This document shows, in pieces, positions 22,411 through 33,190 of a DNA stretch of 64,000 nucleotides. Under the pieces are notes generated by a model. It was not told where the DNA came from. It worked only from the letters and a program-made list of their open reading frames with translations, and made no database searches. Numbering within the stretch: position 1 is the first letter of the stretch; every line of letters starts with the position of its first letter. Both the position numbers and the translations under genes were made by a program. The stretch is taken from NCBI GenBank assembly GCA_022497155.1, contig MU385741.1, positions 124,001 to 188,000 on the forward strand. The letters run 5' to 3'. This DNA is from Whalleya microplaca (lineage: Eukaryota > Ascomycota > Sordariomycetes > Xylariales > Xylariaceae).

Positions 22411-25220
22411 ATGAATGATGCAAATCTTAATGAAAATATCGGCGATCAGACACAGGCTGTCGATGGCACCGATCACGAGCAAATCGGCCACAATGCCATT
22501 ATGAACGATCAGGTTCACCTCGATCCTAGGTAAGCCGATCTGCTGCCCTCTGGGACATCGTCACTTATACAGTTCGACTGTAGCCGATGGTGGTTCGCGT
22601 CGGCCGCGTTCCCCATGATAGCAGGCACTCTGGGCCCCGTTGCCTCAGCTTTCAGTATATGTGCCCTCGTGAAGAACTGGAGACAATATATCCCACCAGC
22701 TTCGGATGTCACCAAGGCCCTCTTCATAGAGGACCCGCCATGGCTCCTTGCGATAAATGGCGTCCAGCTCGTTATAGCTCTGGTTGCGAATATGTTTCTT
22801 TTACTGAACATGACGAAGCGAGTGCGGTTCTCGGTCGCGCAACCTATAACGATTACTGGTTGGTATATATCGGCCGTATGTCTTGTAGCCCTTTGCGCTA
22901 CAGCGAGTGGGCCTCTACTCCTGCAGCCTGAATTCGAGTACGTCTGGTCTCAGGCCTTCTACTACGGGATGTATGCGGCTATCCTCTACTTCATCGTGGC
23001 GTCTCTGATGGTGATCACTGTCTGGGGTGCTGAATCCGGCCACTACGACAAGGACTTCGAGTTGACCGCCAGTCAGAGAACATTGATGCTTCAGACCATT
23101 TTGTTCCTTATGTACCTCCTCATAGGCGCTTTAGTTTTTTCCAAGGGTATGTATATAAACATATCGTTTTAAACCCCCGAACACTTGTTTCTCAGATTGT
23201 ATCTCGAGTTCCTATCTGCAGCGGCTAATATATCGTAGTCAGTAGTAACATTATATTATTTCCCTTCAGCGTATTTTCCCGGGCTTCCGGGAAGTGTGGT
23301 GAACATCTCAGAGTGTTTGACTTCGGAAGCTAAAAACATGTCTTGACGCACAGATTGAGGGCTGGAACTACCTAGATGCTGTATACTGGGCGGACGTCAC
23401 ACTATTCACAGTGGGATATGGCGACTTCTATCCGGAAACAAACCTCGGCCGTGCCCTTCTCATGCCTTACGCACTCGTTGGTGTTATTAGCCTCGGTCTG
23501 GTGATTGGATCGATTCGCAGTCTCATGCTTGACCGAGGCAAACATAGACTCGATGCGCGAATGCTAGAAAAGAAGCGGCGCCGTCTGATCCGACGTATGA
23601 CGCAGAAAGACAAGGATGGTATCCTGGAGCCTATCGATGGTGATATATCAGATGCTTTTCCCGAGTTGGCGTCGTCCAAGTTCCCTCGAACGGAATTCGA
23701 ACGCCGACAGAAGGAGTTCCAACTCATGCGGAAGATCCAAGATCAAGTATCCAAGAGGAGGAGGTGGATAGCGATGGCTGTATCCACCACTACATGGGTT
23801 TTGCTCTGGCTTGTAGGAGCCAAAATTTTCCAGGAATGTGAAGCCCCGGTAAGCAACAACCGGAGTTATGTTCAACCCCTTATATCCTTTTATTCAAGAC
23901 AGCTTTCCTGTAAGGGCACGTAGGAGGCTCTTTTGCCCCTAATTACTTTCCAAACTGTTTTGAATGAAAATTCGCTCATGTTAGATGCTGCAGTACCAAG
24001 GGTGGACTTACTTCGAAGCCTTCTACTTTGCATTCACAGCTTTAACAACTATTGGATATGGCGATGTCACTCCGGTGTCGAACTCAGCCAAGGCTTTCTT
24101 TGTCTTCTGGTCTCTGCTCGCCTTACCTACGATGACTGTTCTCATATCGCACGCAGGGGACACCGTCGTGAAGGGCATCAAAGACGGAACGCTAAAACTC
24201 GGGAATTTGACCATCCTGCCCGGTGAACACAGCTTCGAGAAAGAAACGAAGCAATTATTAGCAAAACTGTCCTGTGGAGCATTATTCACGATGGATGAGG
24301 ACGTCGAAGAATCTCCACCCGGGTTTCTCGGAGCCGCTCAACCCCACTCAGATGAGGATTCCGATATGAGCGACAATGACAACTCAGAGAACTGCGGTCG
24401 AGCCAAGGCTGACGCTGACGGGGGAGAATCTGGCTCATCGCCGCCGTCGAGGCAAACTGCCCAGACCAAGAAGCGAGGCGGCACCTCGCGAAGTTCTAGA
24501 GCCAAATCGACGCCAAAGAAAGACGCGAAGCCAAAATCACCTGCCCGTGGCGCTTCCGCGACTAGGAAAGACGTGCCTACTGAACTACCTAAAACACGCG
24601 CCGAGTATCACCTCGTCTTAATCGACGAGATCGCACGTGTAACCAAGCACCTGCGGCACTCGCCGCCACGAAAGTACCCTTTTAAGGAGTGGTTAGTTAT
24701 ATCAAATCATTCTCTTTACCCCTGACCTATTGTACTGTACTGATCTAGGGGGAAATATCCCCTCTCAAGATTCCATCACATCCATCTTTGAAAAGCTAAC
24801 TTTATTACTAGGGCCTGGTATCTACGCCTCATAGGCGAAGACGAAAGCAGCGCAGAAACGCACCGCACGCCGGCTCGGAAACCGCGCGGGCGTGACACGG
24901 CCACGCACACGCTCGCAGACCATCCCTCTCCCGACGACGGAACCGAGGTCATCCCGGAACACGGGAATATACGTGGCTCCACCGGACACGGCGGCGGCGT
25001 GGAGGACGAGAAGCTGAAATGGAGCTGGGTCGGGCACCGAAGTCCACTGATGGACACCCGCGAGGAGGCCGAGTGGATCCTGGATAAGCTGGAGCAGAAG
25101 CTGAGGCAGGAGCTGCAGGCCGCCGTACGGGAACAGGATGGTAAGGGGGGCCTGAATGAGGTCTCGGCGGAGGAGAAGGAGAATGAGCAAGAGGCCCTGG
25201 GACCGACGCCCATGCAATAA
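22411..25220 (+). CDS. TOK-type outward-rectifier K+ channel, about 760 aa
   Basis: Fungal TOK channels have eight membrane helices and two pore loops and let K+ out across the plasma membrane. Exons: 22411-22529, 22584-23145, 23354-23848, 23994-24691 and 24812-25220, which give 760 aa. The start yields a short acidic N-terminus, then SRWWFASAAFPMIAG, the typical first helix. Pore 1 has TVGYGDF (about 246-252) and pore 2 TIGYGDV (about 411-417), so both selectivity filters are intact. The long C-terminus is low-complexity and basic (KAKSTPKKDAKPKSP-like), then Glu-rich and predicted coiled. The junction VFSK-IEGW does not fit a GT-AG intron: AAG is followed by GGTATGT, one base more than expected, so the GT donor at 23147 shifts the frame to an early stop. 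A downstream acceptor (exon from 23376) restores the frame but drops seven pore-region residues. Either the assembly has an extra G or the gene is spliced unusually or damaged. Confidence 0.88.
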
Positions 25221-25878
25221 TATATAGTCGTAATATATCTAATCGAAGTGCTGTGACGTACACATATATAGGTTGGGTTATTGATTTGGCGTTTACGAAT
25301 GGGTGTCCAACAAGATCCTCTTGGGGTTGAATCTTGTCAAGCTACCCTCACTACATCTTTGTAGTGTACAGTTGTCCTATGGGTCAGAACGTCACCGGGC
25401 GCGCGCGGTATCCATGTGTCAGTAATCATGTATCAGTATGAACGAGCGGCTTTTCTTTGAATTAGGTACTATGAAAATGACGAAGCTAAGAGACGCATCC
25501 ATCAGAGAGCAAGTGACATCGCAGTCAAATGCTGAGAAGTAAAACAAACTATGGTATGGTTCCCATGCCAGTGATTATGTGCTTTTATGTATTGTATCGT
25601 TTCGTAATTTTTAGGTGGGAGATTATGTTCTCCAAAATGTACCCCCGCTTGATCCCTCAACTCATCGAGATTAATAGAACAGAGAGATGGCATCTCTACT
25701 GTTCTCTAGTCTTAAACTTAAGGGTAATAAAAAAACGAAAACCGCTTAAGACATCGCTTTTTGTTTTCTTTGTATAGACTTAGGTTAAATGCTCAGGTAG
25801 ATCAATACCTTCCGTCCACTTCGTCCTGTCGGATGAACGGCATGTCAGTGAATTGGCTTCGTCATAAATAAAAAAGTG
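25221..25878. other. Convergent intergenic region
   Basis: 658 bp lie between the stop codons of two converging genes. It is AT-rich, with several possible polyadenylation tracts and no meaningful ORF. An 82-codon plus-strand frame (25529-25777) has no family resemblance. Confidence 0.45.
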
Positions 25879-27691
25879 TCACATATTTGAAACAAGCGAA
25901 GGGAATCCAAGGAATGAAACATACGCTGGCTGGATCTGGTCTTTGGTTAGGTGCAAATCTCCCCACTTCTCGGTGTTAGTAAACGGGCACATATCTCCGC
26001 GAGTGCAGGGCGAACGGGGACAGTGGTGAGAGAGGTAGCAATCATAATCGACGCAGTATGGTCCAGCAGGACATAAGCTAGTTCGAGCTTTGTAGCGATG
26101 GATGGCAAGTTCCGGTGCGGTCAATTCAGCATCGTGCGTCTTGTCGCAACTGATACCCCACTTGCAGCGACCCTTGAGATAGAAGTCGTTGCAAAAGACA
26201 GATGGCTTAATGGATTGAAACTTAGCCTGATAAGACGTCTGTGCTGGAGTTCTAGGCGGATGCTGTGTGGGCGAATCAATGCGGTAGTTGTCGACGTTGT
26301 AAAATATAATTTTAGGTTGTTTCTTCGGCTTTGGGGCTTTAACTATGACATTTTGATGGTCGGTTGCTCCACCTGCCGTGGCATAGCTGATCGAAGTGCC
26401 GCCATTTCCGGAGCTAATCACACTGGGCGTGCGAACAGGTGGCTGTTCGGGTGCCACGGTAGTCTGGACTGGAGATGATGTATCGACGGTTGGCGATGGT
26501 TTGGACTCTTGCGGGACAGGAGACATAGTTCTAGCTGGCTTCTGTATAGGCTGCACTGGTCGAGCAATGGGTCCAAATCCAGGCGGCGGCTGTGGAGGAG
26601 AACGAGCCCGGGTAGGCATCGTCGTAATTACACGCTTCGTCTCATTATTCAAAGGCTCCGACCTGAAAACATCATTGAAACGCAAGATGGGAAGACCGAG
26701 ATTCCTGAAAGCCGGCTCCGCCGGTGTCGTCTCCACAAGCACGACTCTATCATCCGCAGCTCCAGTATAATCGCGCAGATCATGAAGATAGCCATTATCG
26801 TGACAGCAGCCGGCGAGAAATATCCTCTTGCATTGAAAGTTTCTATGATAGTGGTTAAGCATCCCTACGGCGAGGTCAGTAAACCCAGACCAGATATACG
26901 GCCGAGTGGAGCAGTATCGAGGACGTACGTCTCATCTTGGAATCGGCATTTTCCTTTCCTTTGCCGACATTGACGAAATCAAAGTCTGCCCGGGTGTTGG
27001 TAAAATGCTCAGCAAACAGCCGCATGTCCTCGTCATAATCAATGATATAAGACAAACGTAGTGATTTTGACAGGTCGTTGAGATTAGCATAGACTCGAAC
27101 AATGATGGGGATATCATCATGCCCGAGTCCTGAAATATCTCTGAGATTCTCACGAACAGCCTGCTTGAGATGCATTGCAGCCCTTTCTGCACCCGCAACT
27201 GGGTCCCGAAGAAACTCGTCCGCAAATTTAGCTCCGTCGCCATCGATAAGCACAACAACAAATGAGTTCTTATTCTTTTTTTCGCGAGAATCAGTAAGAA
27301 GAACCCCAAGGAAAACGATGTAGCAAACGGACAAGTTTTTGAGCGAGTCTCTGCATATCACTCTCAAGGTTCATTGACTTGGATTGATAAATAGCCCGAG
27401 ATCTCTTTTGGTCTTCTAGATCAAGCTCAAGGTCGCTTATCTTTTTCGCATCCGCCTCGATTCTTTCAAGAATACTCTACCGAAGTCAGTGGGTGTCAGC
27501 AGCATAAAAGGCCATGAATATATGGGCACATATGAGGGTTTCATGTGCGGGGGAGGTGAGAACAGTATATGGCTTACATGAATGAAAGCTTGCCTCTCAC
27601 TATCTACTTGGTAATAATGACTAAGACGATTTGTGGCTTCCGCCGTCAGAGCGGCGGGATCCTGCCCATTTAACATGATCGAGGAGGTCAT
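25879..27691 (-). CDS. CCCH zinc-finger protein with NYN-like N-terminal domain, 529 aa
   Basis: Minus-strand exons: 27691-27578, 27476-27333, 27274-26929 and 26864-25879; the four lengths sum to 529 codons plus stop with matching phases. Residues about 38-86 (ILERIEADAKKISDLELDLE) form a coiled coil. Next comes a domain starting FVVVLIDGDGAKF and continuing VYANL, DFVNVGKGKENAD and IFLAGCCHDNGYLHDL, which resembles an NYN/PIN-like nuclease fold annotated in fungi as a domain of unknown function. A Pro-rich linker (QPPPGFGPIARPVQP) leads to zinc fingers: a canonical C-x8-C-x5-C-x3-H (CNDFYLKGRC then CKWGISCDKTH), a variant C-x5-C-x4-C-x3-H (CPAGPYC, CYLSH) and a third Cys/His cluster ending GDLH. 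CCCH fingers usually bind RNA, so an RNA-processing or RNA-decay role is an inference. The first ATG (27691) and a second at 27676 (MLNGQDPAA) are both possible starts. Confidence 0.88.
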
Positions 27692-28494
27692 TAGTCGTAA
27701 AGGCGGTGTCTTGCAGCCGTTTAGTACAGGAGAATGAGAATTGCGTCTATATTGTGTTGTGTTAGCCTTTGCCGAAGTGTCTGAGGCTGTGTCGAAGGCT
27801 TATGTTCCCAAATGTCAATTAGTCGAACCATTGGATGGAGAACTTGGGAAATTGAGATGAGATAGGAGCAACAAAAAAAATTAGAGCACTACCTCTTGTT
27901 ACTAACAATACTGCCTCGTCAGTGATCAATTTAAGGACTCTGACGGGACGACTGAGAACAAGACAAAAGATACCAGTTGCAGAAATGTTGTAGTTGTTTG
28001 AGGTCTGAGCCTAATGGCCTTGCGGGTATCGTAATTTAGGGATGTGGAGATGGCACGTGACTTACAACCACTGGCATATACCTGCCTGATGAGTTGGTCA
28101 AAGCAGAGGGACCACCGTTGAGCTGGCCCCTTTTGTGATTAGTATGTGTCATTCCTTGGAATGAAACTCGTCCCTGTAAATTGCGGTCGATATCATTTGT
28201 AGTCGAAGCTGTTCATGCTAACTCCTTTGTCCATCGGACAATTGTTCTCCAAGTCAGCGGCCAGCGGCAAGTGGTAGAATCGAAAATTTTCTATTCTCGA
28301 TGACTAACAGCAATCATGTGTAGCGTAGTTATCTAGTCATTCAAAGCGCCATAGAATATGGTGAAGCTATGAACTTACAGTCGAGTACTCGTGTCAAAGG
28401 TTGCACGACACTTACCCAAGCCCCCTCCGGGTTCTTTGATGCAGCAGCAGCAACAGCCAGACAGCAAACAATCCCATCTTGAATCCAGTCATAT
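27692..28494. other. Intergenic between two minus-strand genes
   Basis: About 800 bp between the start of the zinc-finger gene and the stop of the next minus-strand gene. A 67-codon frame at 28341-28544 overlaps the end of that gene in another register and is not considered real. The region presumably holds the zinc-finger promoter. Confidence 0.4.
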
Positions 28495-30251
28495 TCACAA
28501 CTTTGCAGTGGCAGTGCTTTTATGTTGCTGGCCATTATCCCCACAAACTATTTTCTTGGCCCAACTTATCTGCTCCCAGTCAGTTTCTGTAATATCTAGG
28601 ACGATGAAAGTCCAGCCGACGGCAACTTTGGGGTCTCTCCGAGGCCGACACAGGCTCCAGCAAAGCTTCGGGCCAGCTTTCGTATCTAAGAAGGCTGAGC
28701 TATGTCGATCTAATTGGCTTCCTACTCTCCAACCCGAGAGGATGGCCGCAGGATACGGCTGCTGGTCTTTGAACAGGTCCACGAATTGAAAATGCTGTTT
28801 CCTCGCAAGAGTTTCGCGGCTCGAGTAAGTTACTTTCGCGTAGAGCTCGAATACAGCATCCTGTTGGTGATTAAAACAGCGTACTGTCTGGTTGATCATT
28901 TCGCCTATTCGAAAACAGGTCCGGAGAACGATGTTTGAGGACAGCCCGGGAACGACAGATCGATCACGAACCTTCTCGGGGAAAGGTGGTCGGACGAATG
29001 GCTTCAATCGCGTGGTATCGTCGGCATGAGTAGAGCCTTCAACAGGATCCTCACGTTGAGCACTTTCAACGGCTCGGGAGGGAGACTCCATCTCTCGAAA
29101 AGCAGCCATTGATGGATCCTTCGGCAAGGTGCTGGTCATTTCATGCACGGCATCCCAGTCGACGTCATCATCGAGCAGATATTCTTGGGCTTCTTTGGGC
29201 TTGTTCGTCGTGGGGGTCCAATTCGTTTGTTCTGACGAAGGGAGTGGCGATGAGTATTGCAGCGTCGAATCGTACTCCGCTGCGGATCGTGAATCATGGT
29301 CCCATGCTTGGGTTACGCTCGAGGGCGGAATGTTTCTCTCTTGGTGACAATGTTGCGCTTTATCAAGAAGACCAACTATGTCTTCATCCATTACGCCATT
29401 AAGGGGATAGTCGTCATCAGAGTCCAATTCTGTGTTAGTATTCTGTTGAGTGCCGGGGTCAATGAATTCGCATCTTGACTCGACAGTCCGTTCAGCAACT
29501 ATCATATTAATCGGGTTAATATCACCACTGATGCCTAGTGAGCCGCCAGCTATTCCAGGTATAATTGCAACCCCGCCAGGAACAGAAAGTTGCATATCGG
29601 CGGGATGAAGCTCAACCTCTACATCTGATATCTGAATCACAGGGTTACGGTTTGACAGATTTGCAGGGCCTCTTGGATTTACAGTGGGGTAAGGGGTCAA
29701 CTGCTCCATGGTAGTCTGATCGAACATGTGCTCAGAGTTAGCGCCTCGATCTTGGACTGCATCGTACAGAGAAGTGCCAGCTCCGTATGTGGCTTTTGAT
29801 AAAGATATGTTCTTCTCGGTGCTTGATTTAATAACCTTGAGGGTTTGGAAAGGGCTAGAAGATGATGTGGCAGGCAGGCATAGTTGGCGCTTGGATCGAG
29901 CTGTATTCTTATCTGAAAGCGTGGCTCGAGTGCGCTTCTGGGATCGGTTTTGAGTCACATCTGAATAGTCTGGCAGGAATTTGTGTGTTTCCTTGTTAGG
30001 GAGTAGCAGAGCGCTACATTGGCTGGACGTTTCTACCTTCGATCCGAATGCTAGACCGTTATTGATTGGCGTGAAGCTGCTACCAGGCGACGAAGCAGTT
30101 ACAGGACCAGAGTGGCTGCTGTGTGAGACTTTTTAGTCCTGAATTATCTTAATCGAATTGTAGGTGGTGAACTTTCATACATTACGTTGGCAATACCTTG
30201 AGATCCTTCGGGCGAACGAATCCCAACGTTAGATTCAATATGGTCGCTCAT
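28495..30251 (-). CDS. Conserved fungal protein of unknown function, 562 aa
   Basis: Minus-strand exons 30251-30197 and 30128-28495; the 68-bp intron joins SPEGSQ to VSHSSHSG in phase, giving 562 codons plus stop. The first two thirds are Ser/Thr/Asp-rich and probably disordered, with a basic patch (SQKRTRATLSDK) that could be a nuclear signal and an acidic motif DDDVDWDAVHEM. The conserved part is the C-terminal 180 residues: PFVRPPFPEKVRDRS, GLSSNIVLRTCFRIGEMINQ, DAVFELYAKVTYSSRE, HFQFVDLFKDQQPYP and WTFIVLDITETDWEQI. I recognise this pattern from uncharacterised proteins of many filamentous ascomycetes but know of no assigned function. The beta-rich C-terminal domain could be an OB-like fold; this is a guess. 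It is head-to-head with the VHS-GAT gene. Confidence 0.85.
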
Positions 30252-31284
30252 GATGAGAGTCTCGGTTTCTAGACTAGGACCAATGACCCAGAAAACATTT
30301 ATAACAAAAGCAGTGAATCACATTTGGTAAGTTCAGGGCAAAGGAAATTTTGTGATCGTCTACTATGGTAAAAGGCTGAGGGATGAAAATACTACTCAAG
30401 ATGAGGTGGAAGAGTGCTAAGAATGTAAGAGTGAAAATGATTAGTTAAAATACTCGGAGCTGAAGAAAAGACCTGACTAAAATTAGAATAGACAGGTTAG
30501 AGTCTGAGACTTTCCTCTAATAGTCTACCTAAGTATGTTCAGATTAGGAAGGAACTCATGCAGGCTGGCTCCTGAAACCTAGGTACATGTAGAATGCAGG
30601 AAAGTACTTAGGTACTCACAGATGTACCGAGGTAGGTATCAGGTAGATGGTGGCAATAAATTCTTAATATAAAACTGGTCATTTTCAATACTGTTTATCT
30701 TGGCATAACAATCGTGGCATCACCCTTTGTATCATTCATAACATGTAGAGTGTTGCTTCAGGGGTCCGGCGTAACACTTTAAACTGATTCGTACACATGT
30801 ACTTACTGTGGGTTATAAATGTAGTGGGGTTAAATCAATATTGCATAACGCACATTATTGACCAAAAAGAATTATAACCCCTCCAATACCATCAGATAGG
30901 CAATTGAATTGCATGTGGTCTCCCGCAGGCGCAGCCAACCTTGCACCTTGCCAACTCGTTGATACATATCTATCGACCTGCCTTGGGTTAGGTACTCAAA
31001 CGCCTTCGCCGATCCGAGTCTATAACATATCAAACATTACTCACACTGATGAAGAGTCACAGAAACGCTCATTCATCAACCAACAAACTTATCCCGTGCA
31101 CAGTAACACTCACAACTTATCCCGCATCATTAGCCCCTCCTGTCACCCCTCGCCATACATCTTGCTCATCTGTCACCTGCCACTGCTTCTAACCAACGAG
31201 CCTGACTCATTCTGTATGCCACAAAGACAGCAATCATACTTTTAAACACCTATGCCGCATGTTCCTCGACCCTTGAGAGGTTCC
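30252..31284. promoter_or_regulatory. Divergent intergenic region
   Basis: About 1.1 kb separate two divergent start codons (30251 minus, 31369 plus). It contains the palindrome ACCTAGGTAC (30577-30586) and further ACCTA/TAGGT half-sites near 30600-30640. A 113-codon frame at 30904-31245 has no family resemblance. The promoters of both genes are expected here. Confidence 0.4.
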
Positions 31285-31292
31285 TATATAAG
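31285..31292 (+). promoter_or_regulatory. TATA box of VHS-GAT gene
   Basis: TATATAAG lies 77-84 bp upstream of the ATG at 31369, the same spacing as seen for the amidase gene. Assigned from sequence and position. Confidence 0.5.
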
Positions 31293-31368
31293 CTTTCAGC
31301 ATTACTAGACACGAAGACAGCCTCCAGCCTGACGTCACAGCTCCACATAGGAGCTTCAGCTTGCGAAC

Positions 31369-33190
31369 ATGTTCTCTCAGGTACGTCAGCCGTGATATCC
31401 CGAAGCCTTGCATAATCTTCAACACCGCAGTTATTCGCGACATTCAGGTCTGAGCTAGATCTGCTCTAAAACGAGATAAGCACCTTAAATCCTGACTGCT
31501 AGTCGGAGCAGCTATTAAATAAGCTGGACTCGAGTGCTTATGTCGCTTTAGAAAAGGCTTAGCTAAGATCTGTATACTTGTGGACAACGACGGTATTATT
31601 CAGGTCACTTCATATCGCCCCCTTTCTACAAAGACACAACGCCTAGGCAATTTCCTAGATATGCGTTGCATGTTGCAGAAGATACAGCTGTTGTATTTGA
31701 ACCGTGTTGACCTTGTTGATAGAAAAAACCTTATTCCGCTGTCACAGTGACAGTAGAACGGCTCACCAGCGAGTCGTATGAGGAAGATGACCTAAGTGGC
31801 ATCCCGGACCTTGTTGAAGTCATCAAGCTGCAAGCTTCTGGTCCCGCGGAAGCTGCCCGTGCGCTCAGAAAGAAGCTCAAGTATGGCAGTGTCCATCGAC
31901 AGTTGAGGGCTCTGGTGCTTCTTGATGGGTTAATTCAGAATGCTGGCCCGCGTTTCCAGCGAACGTTCATTGATGAGCCCCTGCTCGAACGTTTGCGCGT
32001 CTGTGGCACTTCCGACCTCTCGGATCCTGATGTTAAGAAGAAGTGTTCCGAGTTATTCAGAAGCTGGGCTACCGAATATAAGAAAACTCCCGGTCTCGAA
32101 AGGATCTCTATGCTGTATAAGGTAAAGACCTCGTCTAATAAGGAGATTGCTTCTAGGACTAACGAATGATAGGAACTTCCGCGACGCAAGCAAGTTGTCA
32201 CGCAGGCAAAGTCCAAGGTCCTTCGTGAAACGGAACAAGATCCGTTTCGCGATTCCGAGGATGAGGAGGCTGAACGTCCTCAAGCTTCTTCGCCATCTCA
32301 GGCCTCGTCTTCGCGAGTACCTGTTACGTATCCACAGCCGACCCAGACAGTCCAGTCGTTCAGCCATGTCAAGTCTCCGTCTAGCTCAGGGTCCTTTTTC
32401 TCTAGTTCCTCCAAAGATAAGAAAAAGAAAGACAAGGAGAAGAACAAGAGAAAGCATAAGCCTTTCAACCTTGAAGCCGAAAAGGATGCTATGAAGGTTA
32501 CGATCGCAGAGTCTTCGATCGCGGCCACGAATTTGTCAAACGCTCTTCAAAGCATAAACAGGGAGCGGGAGAGGATCTCGGAGAACCCCGCAGCTGTGCA
32601 GCACTTTGAGATTTGTAAGAAGCTAAGAAGAAAGGTTCTACGATATGTATGTATCTGACTGTTTTTATTTACGGGAATCCGCTAATCTAGATAGATCCAC
32701 CACGTCGAGGACGAGCAGTGGCTTGGCGGCCTCCTCCATGCCAACGACGAGCTAGTCTTAGCTCTCATGACTTATGAGCAACTGGATCGCTCTATTGATG
32801 CTGACAGTGATTCTGAGGATGAGATAGCAGAGCAAGCCCATCTTTATAGAAGTAAGCTGTTTTGCATGTTTAACTCACATCTCCTGTTGATCATTTACTA
32901 ACCCAGAAACAGTGGCAAGCGAAAAAAATAAACAGGCGACATCACCGACCAGTCCATCAAGCCCTGTATCGGAGATGGCTGGCCTCAGCATCAATCCAAG
33001 TCCTCCACCTCGGCCTATGCCTCCTCCTCGACCCTCCGCATCGTCCAAACCAACGGTGTCTCTGCGCCCAGCCCCTGAGCCCCCGTCAGATGAGGAAGAC
33101 GACTACGCAGACGAAGACGAAAACAACCCGTTCGCTGACAGGAACGAGGTTGTAACACCCAAACTGGATGGCGCAGCGCATCAGTGGTAG
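31369..33190 (+). CDS. lsb5: VHS-GAT endocytic adaptor, Lsb5-like, 439 aa
   Basis: Lsb5-type proteins link ubiquitinated cargo and the actin-patch machinery during endocytosis. Exons: 31369-31380, 31723-32121, 32173-32646, 32695-32851 and 32913-33190; lengths sum to 439 codons plus stop. The first coding exon is only 12 bp (MFSQ) and is followed by a 342-bp intron, long for this genome; the join gives MFSQKKPYSAVTV, the family start. The VHS domain spans about residues 15-140 (SYEEDDLSGIPDLVEVI, KLKYGSVHRQLRALVLLDG). A Lys-rich linker leads to a GAT domain at about 230-330 (EAEKDAMKVTIAESSIAATN, HHVEDEQWLGGLLHANDELV). The tail has PPPRPMPPPRP-type SH3 ligands and an ENNPFADRN motif, a classic EH-domain ligand. 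For the last intron I chose the acceptor giving AHLYRMASEK; one 6 bp earlier is also in frame. Confidence 0.93.
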
